Positions 63,586-64,000 of a stretch of 64,000 bases of DNA are shown in pieces. The stretch comes from an uncultured bacterium (GTDB lineage: Bacteria > Bipolaricaulota > Bipolaricaulia > UBA7950 > UBA9294): assembly GCA_903857865.1 (NCBI GenBank), contig CAIOGO010000010.1, positions 240,246 to 304,245 of the forward strand. The letters run 5' to 3'. Every line of letters begins with the position of its first letter. The first letter of the stretch is position 1. Position numbers and translations under genes: made by a program. The notes beneath the pieces are model-generated. The model saw nothing but the letters and a program-made list of their open reading frames with translations, did no database searches and was not told the DNA's origin.

Positions 63586-64000
63586 ATGAACGAACAGCGC
63601 GTCTACACCGTTTCGGAGCTCAACCGCGCCGCGCGCGGCCTCCTGGAGACCGAACTCGGCGACGTGTGGATGAAGGGCGAGGTCGCCGAGGTGACTCGTG
63701 CTCCCTCGGGGCACCTCTACTTCACGCTCACGGATTCCGAGGCGGAGATCGATGTCGTCCGTTTCCGCGGCCGCGCGCCCATTCTGGCGGCCCTCGAGCC
63801 GGGCATGGTGGTGCTCGCGTTCGGCCATGCGACCGTCTACGAACCGCGGGGAAGGTATCAGTTCGTCGCCACTCTCGTGCAGCCGGTGGGCGCGGGCCTC
63901 CTCCACGCAGCGTTCGAGCGGTTGAAGGAGAAGCTCCGCCAGGAGGGACTCTTCGACGTTTCCCACAAGCGGCCTCTGCCCGCCTTTCCTCGTCTCGTCG
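63586..64000 (+). CDS. xseA: Exodeoxyribonuclease VII large subunit (5' part)
   Basis: The first 138 codons only; the gene runs past the window end. The N-terminal OB-fold is recognisable: VYTVSELNRAARGLLETELGDVWMKGEVAEVTRAPSGHLYFTLTD and VVRFRG, then FERLKEKLRQEGLFDVSHKRPLPAFP. The enzyme degrades single-stranded DNA from both ends. It is divergent from rnpA. Confidence 0.95.
   Translation, partial: MNEQRVYTVSELNRAARGLLETELGDVWMKGEVAEVTRAPSGHLYFTLTDSEAEIDVVRFRGRAPILAALEPGMVVLAFGHATVYEPRGRYQFVATLVQPVGAGLLHAAFERLKEKLRQEGLFDVSHKRPLPAFPRLV

Overview
This is a high-G+C bacterial chromosome segment (roughly 60-65% G+C by eye). Genes are tightly packed in short operons, often with 1-8 bp overlaps, and mostly have clear GGAGG-type ribosome binding sites. 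It holds core genes (fusA, frr, F-type ATP synthase, uvrC, lysS, greA, rnpA, xseA) and three tRNA genes. The gene mix does not name a phylum for me. A serine-palmitoyltransferase-like enzyme, a split saccharopine pathway, TldD/TldE, a Na,K-ATPase-like pump and an ATP synthase operon without epsilon would fit an uncultivated, deep-branching bacterium, but that is inference.

Layout. 1-2.2 kb (minus): an alpha-oxoamine synthase and an SDR reductase, a possible sphingoid-base pair. 2.3-8.1 kb: small proteins (NifU-type, PpnP, a lipoprotein, a coiled-coil membrane protein, a secreted protein, a flavodoxin). 8.7-10.8 kb: EF-G. 11.2 kb: a 57-aa ribbon-helix-helix (RHH) protein, then a mini membrane protein whose 3' end lies in a 38-bp tandem repeat. 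11.9-14.8 kb: TldD/TldE. 15-17 kb: a two-component system. 18.2-20.8 kb: a Zn/Mn ABC transporter. 20.8-23.3 kb: GNAT, ThiF/MoeB and a TIM-barrel protein. 23.3-25.9 kb: saccharopine dehydrogenase and lysine-ketoglutarate reductase as separate genes. 26.2-26.4 kb: tRNA-Val and tRNA-Cys. 26.7-33.5 kb: ATP synthase (I, a, c, b, delta, alpha, gamma, beta) behind frr. 33.7-38.1 kb: two TrkA-type RCK proteins and a P-type ATPase with Na,K-ATPase-like motifs.

38.3-43.8 kb is a scrambled accessory zone. Two inverted ~325-bp remnants of an IS3-type transposase flank a HEAT-repeat ORF and two secreted proteins. A further, more complete IS3-family element has a stop codon in orfA, and several solo copies of its ends are scattered nearby. 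Just past that element a good sigma70 promoter drives a long structured leader and a second RHH protein, about 70% identical to the one at 11.2 kb.

45.1-54.3 kb is a sugar operon: a LacI regulator with its own promoter and a perfect operator, a periplasmic binding protein, two permeases, a single-domain ATPase, a D-lyxose-isomerase-like protein, two PfkB kinases and an aldose-epimerase-like DUF4432 protein. Together they suggest uptake, isomerisation and phosphorylation of a pentose or other uncommon sugar. It is followed by a seven-bladed WD40 protein, an IS end fragment and tRNA-Ala. 55.9-64 kb: uvrC, a hairpin-rich spacer, an M42 peptidase, an aminotransferase, and the rnpA-greA-lysS-PAP2 operon opposite xseA, which runs off the window.
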